DNA of 16,921 nucleotides from Acanthamoeba lenticulata (lineage: Eukaryota > Discosea > Longamoebia > Acanthamoebidae): assembly GCA_002179805.1 (NCBI GenBank), contig NAVB01001636.1, positions 1 through 16,921 of the forward strand, given 5' to 3'. The position numbers and the translations under genes are program-made. The stretch's first letter is position 1; each line of letters starts with the position of its first letter. Shown here piece after piece: positions 8,707 to 16,789 of the stretch. The notes under the pieces are model-generated. The model worked only from the letters and a program-made list of their open reading frames with translations. It ran no database searches and was not told where the DNA came from.

Positions 8707-8974
8707 CTTGCTGTTCTTTTGTTCTGGAAGGGGGGAGGGGGCGGCCAGCACGATTGGTAAAAAAAGGGACGGCTTGAATAAACCTAGCTGTAAACGCAAT
8801 AATCGCACTTTTTCTGCGATAAAAACGCGATAAACGCAATAATCGCAATTTTCTTGCGACAAAATTGCAATCTTCTTGCGAGATACAGCTAGGTTTATTC
8901 AAGTCGTCCCATTTTTTACAAATCGTGCCGGCCGCCCCCTCCCCCCCTTCCAGAACTAAAGAACAGCTAGCAAG
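8707..8974. repeat. Large imperfect inverted repeat (fold-back), arms about 86-91 bp
   Basis: Left arm 8707-8792 pairs with right arm 8884-8974 around a 91-nt centre. Outer parts match as CTTGCTGTTCTTT / AAAGAACAGCTAGCAAG; G-run/C-run segments match next; the inner 50 bp is the element terminal repeat. A second, overlapping pairing joins 8680-8698 (TATCTCGCAAGAAGATTGC) with its exact reverse complement at 8867-8885. The centre is made of CGCAATAATCGCA-type units. The arrangement is best read as two terminal repeats of one transposon family facing each other. Confidence 0.75.
8743..8792 (+). mobile_element. Solo terminal repeat of the same element family
   Basis: These 50 bp match the right terminal repeat at 9221-9270 in the same orientation, with about five differences, and end with the same CCTAGCTGTA. 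No matching left end is present upstream in the window before gene sequence begins, so this is a truncated or recombined copy. It is more diverged than the two ends of the complete copy, suggesting it is older. Confidence 0.6.
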
Positions 8975-9270
8975 ACACATACCACCATGATCCCCTTCTG
9001 ATCTTAGACAGCTTTTAATCGGGCCTGGTTTACTTTTGACAACGCTCATGCGAGTTTTCCGCTGAACAATGACCGGAATGCGCGCATTCCTGACATTGTT
9101 GACGGGAAAACTCGTCTGTACGATGCCATAGACATGTGGTGCTTGGCCAAAAGATGTTCATCTTTGGATGCTGGTCATGGTGGTATGATTGAATCTTCTG
9201 GTTGTTGGGTTGGTCAAAACGGCCGGCACGATTTGTAAAAAATGGTACGACTTGAATAAACCTAGCTGTA
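8884..9270. mobile_element. Probable non-autonomous Tc1/mariner-type element (MITE), 387 bp with TA flanks
   Basis: The left end reads TA-CAGCTAGGTTTATTCAAG and the right end is its inverted copy, CTTGAATAAACCTAGCTG-TA. Comparing 8884-8933 reversed with 9221-9270 gives 49 of 50 identical bases. If the outermost TA on each side is the target duplication, the element proper is 8886-9268 with TIRs starting CAGCTAGG. TA target sites and CAG-starting TIRs are known features of Tc1/mariner elements. It is too short for a transposase gene. The interior has an open frame of 76 codons (9008-9238) and a 64-bp near-palindrome. It sits in the convergent gap between two genes, with its right end 26 bp from the stop codon of the transferase gene. 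Confidence 0.7.
9051..9114. repeat. 64-bp near-palindrome centred on GCGC
   Basis: The sequence from CGAGTTTTCC to GGGAAAACTCG reads almost the same on both strands, with mismatches only in the two mid-arm segments around GCTGA / TGACG and ACCGG / CCTGA. The centre is AATGCGCGCATT. There is effectively no loop, so it could extrude as a cruciform or form a long RNA hairpin. It lies inside the mobile element. Confidence 0.8.
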
Positions 9271-9295
9271 ATTGTGGCTGTAAGCTTTCAAAAAA

Positions 9296-9301
9296 TTTAT
9301 T
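9296..9301 (-). terminator. Polyadenylation signal overlapping the transferase stop codon
   Basis: On the minus strand CAATAAA covers the last codon CAA and the stop TAA (9299-9297). This mirrors the convergent CBS gene exactly. Cleavage just beyond would place the 3' end within or beside the right end of the mobile element. Confidence 0.5.
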
Positions 9302-11250
9302 GTGGTTGCTGTGCATACCAGCACCTCAAGTCATGAATGCGTGGGGCCAACTTGGTAATGAAGTCAGCCTGCACAGAAGAAGAAGAAAAAATCTGGAGAC
9401 GGGGAGCATAAGTGGGCATTTTGTGATGGTAGTCCTTCATGATGGTATCGAGGTAGTTGTCCCAATTGAATGTCTCCATGTAACCAGAGAATGGTAGAGT
9501 GTAGAGGTCAGCCACTCGCTGGAGTAAGTCTGTGGAGCTCATTTCGTTTCTGTACAGCCAGTGGTGGAACAGTGGCTCTTTCCTGAACCACGTTTTCTGG
9601 CGTCGCCCATACTTCCTACACCTCACTCATTTAGTTTGCGTAGCCTCAGTGGCATAATTGCAGGTGACGACACAGTACCGTGACGAATTCTGGAAGATTG
9701 TGAGATAGTCCACAAAGCTTTCACGTAAGTTCTTCAACTGCATAAAATAGAAGAAAAACATTTTATAATAATAAAATCAAAATGAGATTTGGAATGAACG
9801 AGGAGGCGGAGAAGAAAAAGCTTGGTACGGGGGCATAGAGCAGGAAGGAGATCGTTTCAGAGTAACCGATAGCTTTTGCCGGCGCGCTTTCGGCATCCAG
9901 CCCCTGGTAAAGGAGCGACATGGTTTCCTATTTTCAAGAAGATCAATCACGTACAGCACGGACGCCATGAAGTAAACGAAAAAAATGGTCAGCCCGTCAG
10001 AATGTCTAAAACGAAAATTGGGGTTGGCACCTCGAGTAACCCTCGCGCGACCATTTCCTCGCACCGAAGATCAATTCGAGTCTTGGCTGCCAGCGAATCC
10101 GAGGTGGTGAAGTAGACGCACCGGAAATCAAACATGGTCTCTGTGCGTGGTTTAATGATAGTTGTCGTGTTGTCGAGGTAGGCGTTAATGCTGTGAGGAA
10201 GCCACCCCCTCAGAAAGGAGCTGCACCGAAGGAGGGAACTCGTACCCCAAGGAGCAAGTCTGTCAGAGGCAAAGGCGGAAGGTGGAAGACCAGTCACTGC
10301 GTGAATCTCGAGAGCGCGCATGATTCGATACCAATCGTTCACTGGTATGGTAGCCGCAAACGTTGGATCGATTGCGTGCACGCGTGCGATGCTGTAGGAA
10401 GGTGATCAATTGCCCATGAAACCAATCAATTGAGCGATCCCCGCCCGTGTGAGAGAGAGAGAGAGTTCATCTTCTTCTTCACCAACGAGAAAAAAAAAAG
10501 GAGAAGAAAACCAAAAAGGAGGGTATTCGACGCGAACCTTCGGTACCAGTCGCCTTGGTCATCGTCGAGCATCTTTTTGATCTTGCGGGAAACCTCCGGA
10601 TTCGCCTTGGTGATGAAGTCGGGACGGGACTTTTTGTGGAGGTACCAGTTCAAATAGAAGCCACAGCCACCCACGACGATAGGGACTCGGCCTCGCGACA
10701 GCACTTCCTGGCGACACCCCACAGCCACGCGTCACAGGTATCTGTCAGTCAGCTGAAAAGGCGTGCACCACGTTAGGGTACACAAATGAGCCACCATATG
10801 GTGCACACCTGGGTTGCCCGTTGGGCATGCTCCCAAAACTGATAGGCGCTAAAGGGCTCATGCGGCGAAACGATGTCGATGAGGTGGTGTGGGATGCGCT
10901 CTTGCTCCGCCTTGCTGACTTTGTCCGTCCCTATGTCCATCCCCTTGTACACTTGCATGGAATCGGCCGAAATGATCTCTCCGCCGAGGCGGTGAGCCAA
11001 TTCGAGCGACAAATTGGTTTTGCCAATGGCCGTTGGTCCAGAGAGTACCAGCACGCGAGGGCGATCCAGCTGGTGGGAGCAAGAGGAAAGGGAGTGTTCA
11101 CCCACCCGCCGGAAAGCAGTGTGAAAAATAAATGATGAAAAAAGAAAGCAAACATACCGTACGGGCGGCTTCTGGAAGGTTGTTGCGCCATGCAGGAAGC
11201 AGGCGTATCAAGTCTGCACGCACGGCAGCGACAGAATCGCGAGCCCTCAT
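9297..11250 (-). CDS. TRIT1: tRNA dimethylallyltransferase (MiaA/Mod5/TRIT1 family)
   Basis: Exons: 11250-11158, 11069-10809, 10707-10538, 10391-10031, 9927-9829, 9737-9679, 9615-9297; 1362 nt, 453 aa. The enzyme transfers dimethylallyl from DMAPP to N6 of A37 in tRNAs reading UNN codons. The P-loop GPTAIGKT is at 42-49 and DSMQVYKGMDIGTDK at 67-81, where the Asp is the proposed catalytic base. IPHHLIDI, the VPIVVGGCGFYLNWYL stretch, the insertion-domain tail EEMVARGLLEE, AKAIGYSE and the RKYGRRQKTWFR signature follow. The separate first exon encodes 31 Arg-rich residues that could direct mitochondrial import, though three acidic residues weaken that. No C2H2 zinc finger, found at the C terminus of animal TRIT1 and yeast Mod5, is visible. 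Intron 2 skips a good ttttcag acceptor 44 nt upstream of the one that keeps the frame. Confidence 0.92.
10450..10466. repeat. GA/CT microsatellite in transferase intron 3
   Basis: GA run on the plus strand (CT on the coding strand) inside intron 10537-10392, with an adjacent CTT-type run. Same placement pattern as the microsatellites in the PH-domain and kinase introns. Confidence 0.8.
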
Positions 11251-11334
11251 CACTCTTGCTCTTGCAGTCAGTAGTAAAGAAGAAATAGAAAAAGAAAAGA
11301 ATAACAAGCCTTTTGGCCTTCTTCTTGACGGTCA
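11251..11334. promoter_or_regulatory. 84-bp bidirectional promoter, transferase and LTO1
   Basis: The two start codons are only 84 bp apart on opposite strands. The gap holds an A-rich patch (11276-11303) and no obvious TATA box. Both 5' UTRs and both promoters must fit here or overlap coding sequence, so shared control of the two genes is likely but inferred. Confidence 0.55.
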
Positions 11335-11787
11335 ATGGAGGCGGAGGACCCCTTCAACGCGCTGCTCTATTTGGAGGATGCTTTGCTGCAAGAGGGCAGA
11401 CAGAACGGCCGACTCAACGCTCACCAGGCTGCGTTCGATCAAGGGCGGCTGCTCGGCTTGCAGAAGGGAAGTGAGGTGGGACGTGAGCTCGGTTCCTACG
11501 TGGGCCACCTCCTTCTGTGGCATCACCTCTCAGCCCAACCGCAGCCGACAATAAGCGAAGGGGGCTCTTCAGGGACGAGGCGGCGAGCAGTCTTGGATAA
11601 ATTGCGCGAGCTCACGCGTTCCTTCCCACGAGATCCCACAAAGGAGGACTTGTTTGAACACCTCGATCGGATCCGGGGCAAATACCGCCAGGCAGCTTCT
11701 CTCCTCAGAGCTCCAAGTGGGGCCACCACAACAACAACAACAGAAACTACGACTGGGCAGCCCAGTGCCGCTCACTTCGACTTTTGA
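11335..11787 (+). CDS. LTO1: LTO1 / ORAOV1 family protein (Yae1-like)
   Basis: One uninterrupted exon, 150 aa, the only complete intronless gene in the window. LTO1 with Yae1 is the adaptor that guides the cytosolic iron-sulfur machinery to the ribosome-recycling ATPase ABCE1/Rli1. The hallmark is the spaced-glycine helix: EGRQNG at 20-25, then FDQGRLLGLQKGSEVGRELG to YVG, with Gly at near four-residue steps. DALLQEGRQNG matches the usual EG..DG entry into this motif. The later DKLRELTRSFPRDPTKEDLF and IRGKYRQAASLL resemble the C-terminal half of animal ORAOV1. A Thr run near the end is low complexity. Yeast Lto1 ends in a Trp recognised by the targeting complex; this one ends HFDF, so the terminal aromatic is Phe. 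It is head-to-head with the transferase gene. Confidence 0.85.
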   Translation: MEAEDPFNALLYLEDALLQEGRQNGRLNAHQAAFDQGRLLGLQKGSEVGRELGSYVGHLLLWHHLSAQPQPTISEGGSSGTRRRAVLDKLRELTRSFPRDPTKEDLFEHLDRIRGKYRQAASLLRAPSGATTTTTTETTTGQPSAAHFDF

Positions 11788-11927
11788 AAGTGGTTGAGAA
11801 AAGCTCGATTGAGACACATAGGGTAACAGAGGCCATGGCACCAACCACCCTCTATTTGACCCCTTCTCGCGGGGCGTCGCACCGCTCAGGCACCTTTCCC
11901 GCCAGTGGTGGCGGGAGGAATCAGTGT
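11788..11927. other. Convergent 3' gap, LTO1 and beta-COP
   Basis: This 140-bp space separates two stop codons facing each other. It contains a small hairpin at 11897-11916 (TCCCGCC / GGCGGGA, 6-nt loop) and no AATAAA on either strand. Both 3' UTRs must be short or overlap. Confidence 0.5.
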
Positions 11928-14900
11928 TCACTTGGCCTTGTTTTGGTGGAGATTGATCTTGTCGCCCAGACTGAGAGCGATGCCCTGGGCCTTGCTCCGG
12001 ATGCGGATAAAGCCTTGGACCTTACCCTCGGGTTGTTTCTCAATGCTTACGTTAGCCAAAGCGTCCTCTCCTGCGCCGTGTTGATCCGGCCGGGCCCCGT
12101 CAGTTGGAAAGGACAAGGTCTCTTGTTGGGGAGAGGACGCGCACCAAACACACTTCGGGCATAGAGGTTGGCGGCTAGGAAGCCGCAATGCCCTTCAAGA
12201 GCCTTTTTGGGCGTGAGGCAGTTCATGTTGGTGGTGTGCAGGATGTGCTCGAGGAACGCGTTGAGGTCCCTACACACGCGTTGATTATCGGGAGTGAAGT
12301 TTGATTGGGAGGAAGAAGGGGGAGGGATGGGCCAGCTTGTACGTAAAGTTGGTGTTTACGGCCACCTTGTTCTCCCACTCGAACTCCTCCCACATAGTCC
12401 TAAACTCTGCATGGGTGCAGTGCGCAGGACTGATGTAGTCAAGGATGTCAATGTGGATGTCATTAAGGGCAATATAGTTGCTTTCGCTGCCACTTCCAGC
12501 AATGTCGTAAACCAGATTACCGAAGATGACCCCAGTCTCTGTCGAAGATACCTGCGCAAAGCTCAACGGGTAAAACATCTGGCGCGCCAAGAAAAGCGAT
12601 ATTCATTGCACAGACAGACCTTGATGTCGGCCTTGATTTGAATCGAGCCGAACGGCGCCACGGTGTAGTTCTGCGGTCGTTCGCACAGCTTGAGGTCACC
12701 CATAGTGGACAGCTCCAGGCTCACATTCTGAAGTGTGTCGGCAGTACGGTTGAGGACAAGCACTTCAAGAACAATGTCATACTGTTGCACGTTGATATAG
12801 GCCTCCGCATAGATAGGATCAGACCAGCCTGTAAGCTGAAAAAGCCGCTCCAATCTTTGGCCTTCATCTGGCGAGGACCATAGACACGCACTTATGAGCT
12901 AATGAGGCAGAAACAGGTTCGAGCTCCGTTTCCGTACCTGGCGGCTGGGAAAAGCCTGTGGCACGAATAATATCAACAGCCTCGAAATCCTTGATGGCGT
13001 GATCCCCTGGAGCAAGCCTCCGGCCTAACAGGTGGTGAAGTGAGATCAAATCATCCACCTGGACCTCGACCGTTTTTTCCTTCTGTGCCTCGCGCGCTTC
13101 CTTTTCGCTTCGCTGCTCCAGAAGAAGGGAAGCAAAGGACTGGCGGCATTCGCGGAGAAAGGTGTCTTGGCTGTACGACATGACCTGGGGCGATGCCAAG
13201 GTCTTGATGCACAGGCATACTCTCGCGTAGGAATCTGGGTCGATCTGGCCGTTGGGTCCGTTGCTGTTGGCGCCCAGCTTGAGTACCCAGGCCAAAATCA
13301 GGAGGACATCAACGCAGAACGAGTTTTTGGCCACGACGGAGATGTCGCTTGCACCATATGACCGAATCACGAGCTTTGTTAAGCTCGTCGCCAGCACTGA
13401 CGCCAGGAAGTAATCACCTGTCGACACAATCAAATGCCTGAGCGGCGGGCCCGCACTCTCCACAACTTCATCTGTTGTTAATGCGCTCTGAGTGGCGTAG
13501 CTCCCGTCTTAGAGCCCCCCCCCCAAAACTGATATGTCACTATGTGATATATCACTCACGGTTGAGATGAAAAGAGTCACCATACCAGCCAGCACTTTGT
13601 TCCCTGCCAATCCGGCTTGTCGGGGCTCCCTCTTGAGCTCCGGTGTGGTTTCTTCGCAATTGGGAGTGTTCAGCTCTCCGAGCTCCTCCTTGATAATTGT
13701 AAACGCCAAGTCTACTTCCTCTGAGGTTTCGGAGTACTCACCCACAATCCACAGAGCAGCCCGCATCACCTGGGTCGTGGGCAGTTGTAAGGATATAGAC
13801 TCTGGTCAGGGCAAGAAGGAGGTGGAAGGTACCAGGGACGACTTCACAGACTTGAGATAGTTGAGGAGGTTGCGCAACACCTCCTGGCGCAAGGCGGGGT
13901 AGGTCTGAACGACCTCGCGAACGAACGTGATAACATCCACAGCAGCCAGCACATTGCTGTCACTCAGGAACTCCATAAGAAGATGCACAACACTCTTGGC
14001 CACACCAGGGAACCTTGCCGCACACGAATGAATCGAGCGTATGAGCAGTTGCCTGTACTCTCCCTGCGTTTGGTCCTTGTGTCAGCAAGGCCGGTCTACG
14101 CCACGTGAACAGAAGAATGCTGGTAAGACCTTTTCATCGGCTGCTTCCTGTGCTCCGTTGACTTCCCTCTTGAGGCTGAGTACTACTTCGTCTACGTTGT
14201 GCGGTGTGACCAGGTCAAGCGCGATAGATAGTGTCTTCTTACGGATATCCATGTTCGGGCATGAGAGTGCCCGGAGGAGATCCATGATCAACGTTTGCAT
14301 CACCTTGGGGTGATCGGTTTTGATCTCTGCTAGACGGTCGAGCACCACCAACTTGACGTTAAGGTCACTCTCCTGAGAAAACGTTGAGTTATCAACCCCA
14401 TAAGCACAAGAAGGGGAGGGGAAGGAAGAACGAGCAAGAGGTACATGACACAAGAGCTTGATCATGGCAATTGCAGCCGCTTTGATTGCTGTAGGGGCTG
14501 TGTGAAATGAATTGGACAGAGTCAGAACCTTGTGAACGCAGAGGTTAAAGGCACATGTTGCGGCGTGCACCAGATGTCATGCTTATAAGCGTAGTAGCGC
14601 TCTCAAATTGCACTGAAGGAGTAGCGGAGTTGAGCATGGTGAATGCACACCGCAGATACTTGGCCTGGTTGGTGGAGGTAGTGCTTATTAGTATTGTAAA
14701 GTGCTATTAAAAGAGGCAAAACTTAATGTGTACCCTTGAATCCGGTTTGTTATGCCACACCTTACGTATCAGCTCCACTATCATCAACTGCAACGTATCC
14801 GCGAAACCCATCACTTGATCCGGGGTAACAGTTTCAAGATACTCAATCACCTTGGTCTGCGCACAGTTCAGCAGCATCAGGAATGCATTCCGTTGGCAAG

Positions 14901-15624
14901 AAGCGTCTCCTTCCTGTTCGATACACCAACGTACGTCAGCGGTTTGCGGTGAAAGCTACAACAACAACAACAACACTTTGCACAACCTTTTGCAGAAAGT
15001 TGAATATCAAATCAGGAGCGTCTGGAAGCAGATAGTCAAAGCTACGGTAGAGACTAAATACAGCCAAGACAGCGTAACGTCGAACGTAAGTGTGGCGGTG
15101 ATCCAAGTTGCTCTTCACCGAGGGAACAAGTGGCTCCAGGAGTTCTATATCTTTAAGCTTGCACACGAAGCGCAAAGCACACCCGCGTATGTACTCGTTT
15201 GGATGGTTAAGGTCGTTGCGTAATGCATTGCTGTTGGAAAGAGCGTGGTAGAATAGAGGTTAGATATATGGTGAAACAGATGTAGCCTCCTGCCAAGAAA
15301 AGAAAAGAGAGGGGGTGGGGAGAGGCACCAAACAAGTATCATCTCGGGCAGCAGCTTTCCGTCTTTGCTGGTCTTTTCACATACCTCCAGGTAGAGTAAA
15401 ACGAGCTTCTTGAGGGTGTGATCTTTCTGAGTCATGATAAATTGAAATATTGTCATAGAGAGGCTGCCTGCTGTGCTGTCCCCACTTACAGCTAGCTGAA
15501 TAGTTTGCTTCATAGCGGCAACTTGTTGTTCAAGTGTTCCATTTTGGAGCTGAGTTTTCAGCTCCGCTACGGTGGGTGGTTGAGCTTTGTCAGAGTGGAT
15601 GAGCAGCGTGCAAGGACCGTCCAT
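11928..15624 (-). CDS. COPB1: Coatomer subunit beta (beta-COP)
   Basis: Exons: 15624-15329, 15230-14987, 14913-14734, 14664-14571, 14497-14445, 14372-14130, 14063-13833, 13769-13586, 13507-12938, 12867-12620, 12551-12343, 12269-12145, 12070-11928; 2820 nt, 939 aa (human protein 953). Beta-COP is part of the F-subcomplex of the COPI coat that buds vesicles from Golgi membranes for return to the ER. The N-terminal adaptin-like HEAT solenoid fills residues 1 to about 490: [75 protein letters not shown]. The linker [17 protein letters not shown] and [11 protein letters not shown] follow. The C-terminal appendage has [96 protein letters not shown], then [11 protein letters not shown] and [12 protein letters not shown] near the end. 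All thirteen junctions keep phase and family length. Confidence 0.96.
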
Positions 15625-16143
15625 GCTGCTGTGGGTGTAAGCGAAGCTAGTTGTCTCACTGGGGCTCTTGGCCTACAAAGAGCCACGGCTGAGGCCGCAC
15701 AAAAAAAGGGAAGGGGAGAGCCAAAAACGGACAGCTGGCCTCCGCTAAGGAATTTTATTTATTCAGGGACTGCCTTGTTGTGCAAGCCATGCTTATCTTC
15801 TCTCTGTCTTGAGGGAAGCTCCATCAAGCCAGTGGATCAGCCACCGTTTTGTTGTCTGCTCGACCAGCGGCCCGACGAATGTGGCTCCATGACGATCGCC
15901 TGGGCCTTCTCGACACGCCGTTTCTCACTCCACAGCCCGAACGGCCTGTTGTTCACGCCCTCACTTGGAAACCTTGTTTTTGGTGGACAAAAAAAATTGT
16001 ATTTAGTTCCAAAATAGAAATAGAAATAAAATAAAAGCTAAAAACACTTTACTATCATGTGCGACCACAGGAAGATCAGAGGCGCGCAAAAGGGGCGAAG
16101 CCAGACTGGATCCGCAAGTGAAGAGGAATCAAGATTTTTTACT
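15625..16143. promoter_or_regulatory. Divergent intergenic region, beta-COP and TMEM14
   Basis: The 519 bp hold both promoters. The middle is not obviously AT-rich: 15830-15990 is GC-rich and open in two plus-strand frames (15849-16034 and one ending at 16017), while 15990-16040 is A-rich with AATAAA at 16025-16030 and 16030-16035. Neither frame resembles a known protein. It could be a small unknown gene, a 5' UTR exon or chance. Confidence 0.4.
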
Positions 16144-16533
16144 ATGGCCAACTTTTCTGCTACGCTCACGGCTGGCTTTGCCCTAGTTGTTTTGGTGGGC
16201 GGGACTGTGGGCCTTGCTACCACAGGCAGCAAAGTGTCATTTGTATTTGGCCTCGCGTTTGGACTGCTCCTGACGATTGCAGCCTACCGCATCAACCACA
16301 CCGCGACACGCGCCAGTGGCTATATGTTTGCTCTTGGTACGTTAAACGTTCCTCTGGTGTGTGGTTCAGGTTACGACTCATTCTATTTCCACGCAGCCTT
16401 GGTGGGCCTGTTGGGCGCGACGATGGGCTACCGTTATTCATTGAGTTTCAAGTTTATGCCCGCCGGTCTCGTTGCGCTCCTTTCGGCTCTCCTCTTCTTG
16501 CACTATCTGCGCCGCCTCTGGGCCTTGCGCTAG
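16144..16533 (+). CDS. TMEM14: TMEM14-family small membrane protein
   Basis: Exons: 16144-16336 and 16397-16533; 109 aa, the family size. TMEM14 proteins (DUF/UPF0136) are four-helix mitochondrial or endomembrane proteins; the animal TMEM14C member is needed for heme synthesis, plant FAX relatives export fatty acids from plastids. The start MANF and GGTVGLATTGSKVSFVFGLA match the first two helices, AALVGLLGATMGYRY-like residues the third, and FKFMPAGLVALLSALLF the last, with the FMPAG motif intact. Splicing the 60-nt intron (16337-16396, donor gtacgt) restores normal spacing; leaving it in adds 20 in-frame residues with no stop. An in-frame ATG at 16057 would add 29 hydrophilic residues; 16144 is preferred because it matches the family start. 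Convergent with the gene at the right edge. Confidence 0.85.
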   Translation: MANFSATLTAGFALVVLVGGTVGLATTGSKVSFVFGLAFGLLLTIAAYRINHTATRASGYMFALGTLNVPLVCGSGYDSFYFHAALVGLLGATMGYRYSLSFKFMPAGLVALLSALLFLHYLRRLWALR

Positions 16534-16789
16534 GCAGAAGCCAGCCAGAGGTAAAACCATGTTTCTCTCTTGTGGCCCCCCGTAAACGGTGGAGGGAGGG
16601 GGAGGGGGGAGGGGTGGATTTTGTTTTGGCGGTGGTGGTGGGTTGATCTTTGTTTTTATTGCCGGTGGGGCGGAATGAGAAGGAGGGACAGAGGAAGAAG
16701 AAGAGGCCCCCCACATCGGGATGCCCGAGAGGTGAAACCAAAAGGAGAGGGAGAGAGAGAGAGAGAAAGCGTGGTGGAGAGTGATTGGT
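16534..16789. other. Convergent 3' region with G/A-rich simple sequence
   Basis: This 256-bp gap holds G-rich runs (16591-16645), a GA run (16748-16767) and, on the minus strand, AATAAA at 16660-16655. That hexamer is about 130 nt past the stop of the right-edge gene and is its probable polyadenylation signal. No signal for TMEM14 is evident. Confidence 0.5.
16655..16660 (-). terminator. Probable polyadenylation signal of the right-edge gene
   Basis: AATAAA on the minus strand, followed by an A-rich then CCACC-repeat stretch. Its distance from the stop codon at 16790 suits a normal 3' UTR. Confidence 0.5.

Noticed and set aside
8525..9049. Minus-strand frame of 174 codons across the repeat island
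   Set aside because: It runs through both arms of the inverted repeat and CGCAATAAT units, so its openness reflects repeat composition; no domain is visible.
11897..11916. Short hairpin between LTO1 and beta-COP as a terminator
   Set aside because: A 7-bp stem is expected by chance, and hairpin terminators are not how nuclear protein genes end.
16337..16369. A 33-nt GT-AG intron in TMEM14
   Set aside because: It keeps frame but is far shorter than any other intron here; the 60-nt alternative gives better family spacing.
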